DNA of 32,437 bases, taken from the NCBI GenBank assembly GCA_035606335.1, contig DATNFP010000040.1:1-32437 (forward strand). Reading direction: 5' to 3'. Source of the DNA: DATNFP01 sp035606335. GTDB lineage: Bacteria > Bacteroidota > Bacteroidia > Chitinophagales > Chitinophagaceae. Below, piece by piece: positions 31,549 through 32,437 of this stretch. Position 1 is the first letter of the stretch. Every line of letters begins with the position of its first letter. The notes below the pieces were generated by a model. It was not told the origin of the DNA, did no database searches, and was given only the letters and a program-made list of their open reading frames with translations. A program made the translations under genes and the position numbers.

Positions 31549-32437
31549 ATGGACTCCACAATCATCGTCGCTATTGTAGCAGTGGCGGCTATACTAATAG
31601 GAATATTTCTCGGAAAACTTATTTTTTCAAAAAATGCACAACGCCAGGTAGAAGAAGCAGACCAACAAGCTAAAAAACTGATAGAAGACGCCAAAGCTCA
31701 CTCTGAGACTCTTAGGGAAAAAAAGATACTCGAAGCAAAAGAACATTTTCTACAGTTGAAAAGTGAACATGAAAAAGAAGTTTTTCAGCGTAACCAGAAA
31801 TTAGCTGAAGCGGAAAACAGGGTAAAACAGCAACAGCAAAGCTCCAATGACAAAAATGCAAATCTTCAGAAGCAAATACAGGAATACGAGCAGCTAAGAG
31901 AAAACCTTGATCGCCAGCTGGAAGTTGTAAATATAAAACGTACTGAGCTGGAACGCCACCAGGAAGAGCATATAAAGCGTCTTGAAAAGGTATCAGGTCT
32001 TTCTGCGGAAGAAGCAAAGGCTGAACTGATGGAAGCTGTTAAGGAAGAGGCGCGCACCCAGGCAATGTCTCATGTGAAAGAGATAATGGAAGAGGCAAAA
32101 GTAAACGCATCCAAAGAGGCGAAAAAGATTATTATACAAACTATACAACGTACTGCTGCTGAACAGACAATAGAAAATGCGATCACAGTTTTCAATCTGG
32201 AAAGCGACGAAATAAAAGGGCAGATAATAGGCCGCGAGGGCCGTAATATCAGGGCGCTTGAGGCTGCAACCGGTGTAGATCTTATCATTGATGATACTCC
32301 TGAAGCTATTGTTTTAAGTTGCTTTGATCCGCTCCGCCGTGAAATTGCCCGTCTTGCATTGCAAAGATTAGTTCAGGATGGCCGTATCCACCCTGCGCGT
32401 ATCGAGGAAGTAGTAGAAAAGACCAAGAAACAGCTTG
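31549..32437 (+). CDS. rny: Ribonuclease Y (5' part; 3' end outside window)
   Basis: First 296 codons of the membrane-bound endoribonuclease that starts mRNA decay. An N-terminal membrane helix covers about 4-22 (IIVAIVAVAAILIGIFLG). A long charged coiled coil runs about 30-195 (Q/E/K-rich, for example QVEEADQQAKKLIEDAK). The KH RNA-binding domain starts near 205 with IIGREGRNIRALE (226-238) and TGVDLIIDDTPEAIVLS. The frame is open at the window edge just before the HD catalytic domain, which must lie beyond 32437. ATG at 31549 gives the membrane helix directly. Upstream 200 bases are shared with the divergent NlpC/P60 gene; no convincing plus-strand promoter was found there. Confidence 0.96.
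   Translation, partial: MDSTIIVAIVAVAAILIGIFLGKLIFSKNAQRQVEEADQQAKKLIEDAKAHSETLREKKILEAKEHFLQLKSEHEKEVFQRNQKLAEAENRVKQQQQSSNDKNANLQKQIQEYEQLRENLDRQLEVVNIKRTELERHQEEHIKRLEKVSGLSAEEAKAELMEAVKEEARTQAMSHVKEIMEEAKVNASKEAKKIIIQTIQRTAAEQTIENAITVFNLESDEIKGQIIGREGRNIRALEAATGVDLIIDDTPEAIVLSCFDPLRREIARLALQRLVQDGRIHPARIEEVVEKTKKQL

Noticed and set aside
1..32437. CRISPR arrays, tRNA or rRNA genes, insertion sequences, phage genes
   Set aside because: No regularly spaced repeats, transposase or integrase motifs, or cloverleaf-like sequences were recognised by reading; tRNAscan-SE and ISfinder-type searches were not possible here.

Overview
This is a chromosomal window from a member of the Bacteroidota, most likely the Chitinophagales/Chitinophagaceae (inference). 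The evidence is AT-rich DNA, two secreted proteins with type A type-IX-secretion (T9SS) tails, one with a gliding-motility type (CHU_C, type B) tail, an S46 dipeptidyl-peptidase, a 2TM-domain protein, a DUF6580-like protein, and promoters of the Bacteroidota form (TTG, 19-21 nt spacer, TAnnTTTG) instead of -35/-10 boxes. No CRISPR array, IS element, phage gene, tRNA or rRNA was recognised. The window is mostly chromosomal core with a secretome layer.

Layout. 1-4441 (all minus): 5' part of an aspartate-type aminotransferase; a stand-alone receiver protein with a C-terminal membrane anchor; a soluble TPR/histidine kinase/receiver/Hpt hybrid; a small 2TM protein. 4728-10159 (plus): two tandem paralogous ~900-residue secreted Asp-box proteins with T9SS tails. 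10229-14227 (minus): a DUF6580-like membrane protein and SecA. 14505-15044 (plus): a secreted protein of three 49-residue repeats. 15113-16285 (minus): RlmI-like rRNA methyltransferase. 16373-18034 (plus): RecN. 18042-20794 (minus): an unknown exported protein and a DPP11-like S46 peptidase. 20895-22928 (plus): a T9SS type B protein whose PKD domain appears split by a six-bladed repeat region. 23150-24394 (plus): AhpC and AhpD-like peroxide defence genes, with a terminator between them. 24397-25665 (minus): an orphan membrane histidine kinase. 25868-29084 (plus): a lipoprotein, ThrS and IF-3. 29085-29475: a gene-free stretch with two nearly identical small transcription units. 29476-30558 (plus): a secreted protein made of ten ~35-residue repeats. 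30568-31347 (minus): SH3/NlpC-P60 peptidase. 31549-end (plus): 5' part of RNase Y.

How they fit together. SecA drives the export that the T9SS cargo, S46 peptidase, repeat proteins and lipoprotein need. The two T9SS cargo types imply a T9SS encoded elsewhere. The kinase and membrane receiver at the left edge look like a local phosphorelay. AhpC and AhpD match the mycobacterial AhpC/AhpD arrangement residue for residue at the active sites.

The most unusual element is the pair of 63-bp repeats (61/63 identical, 121 bp apart) after infC. Each has its own Bacteroidota promoter and its own hairpin/T-tract terminator, and the one difference in the stem keeps the pairing. They sit where rpmI-rplT normally follow thrS-infC, and the second copy lies just upstream of the ten-repeat protein gene.
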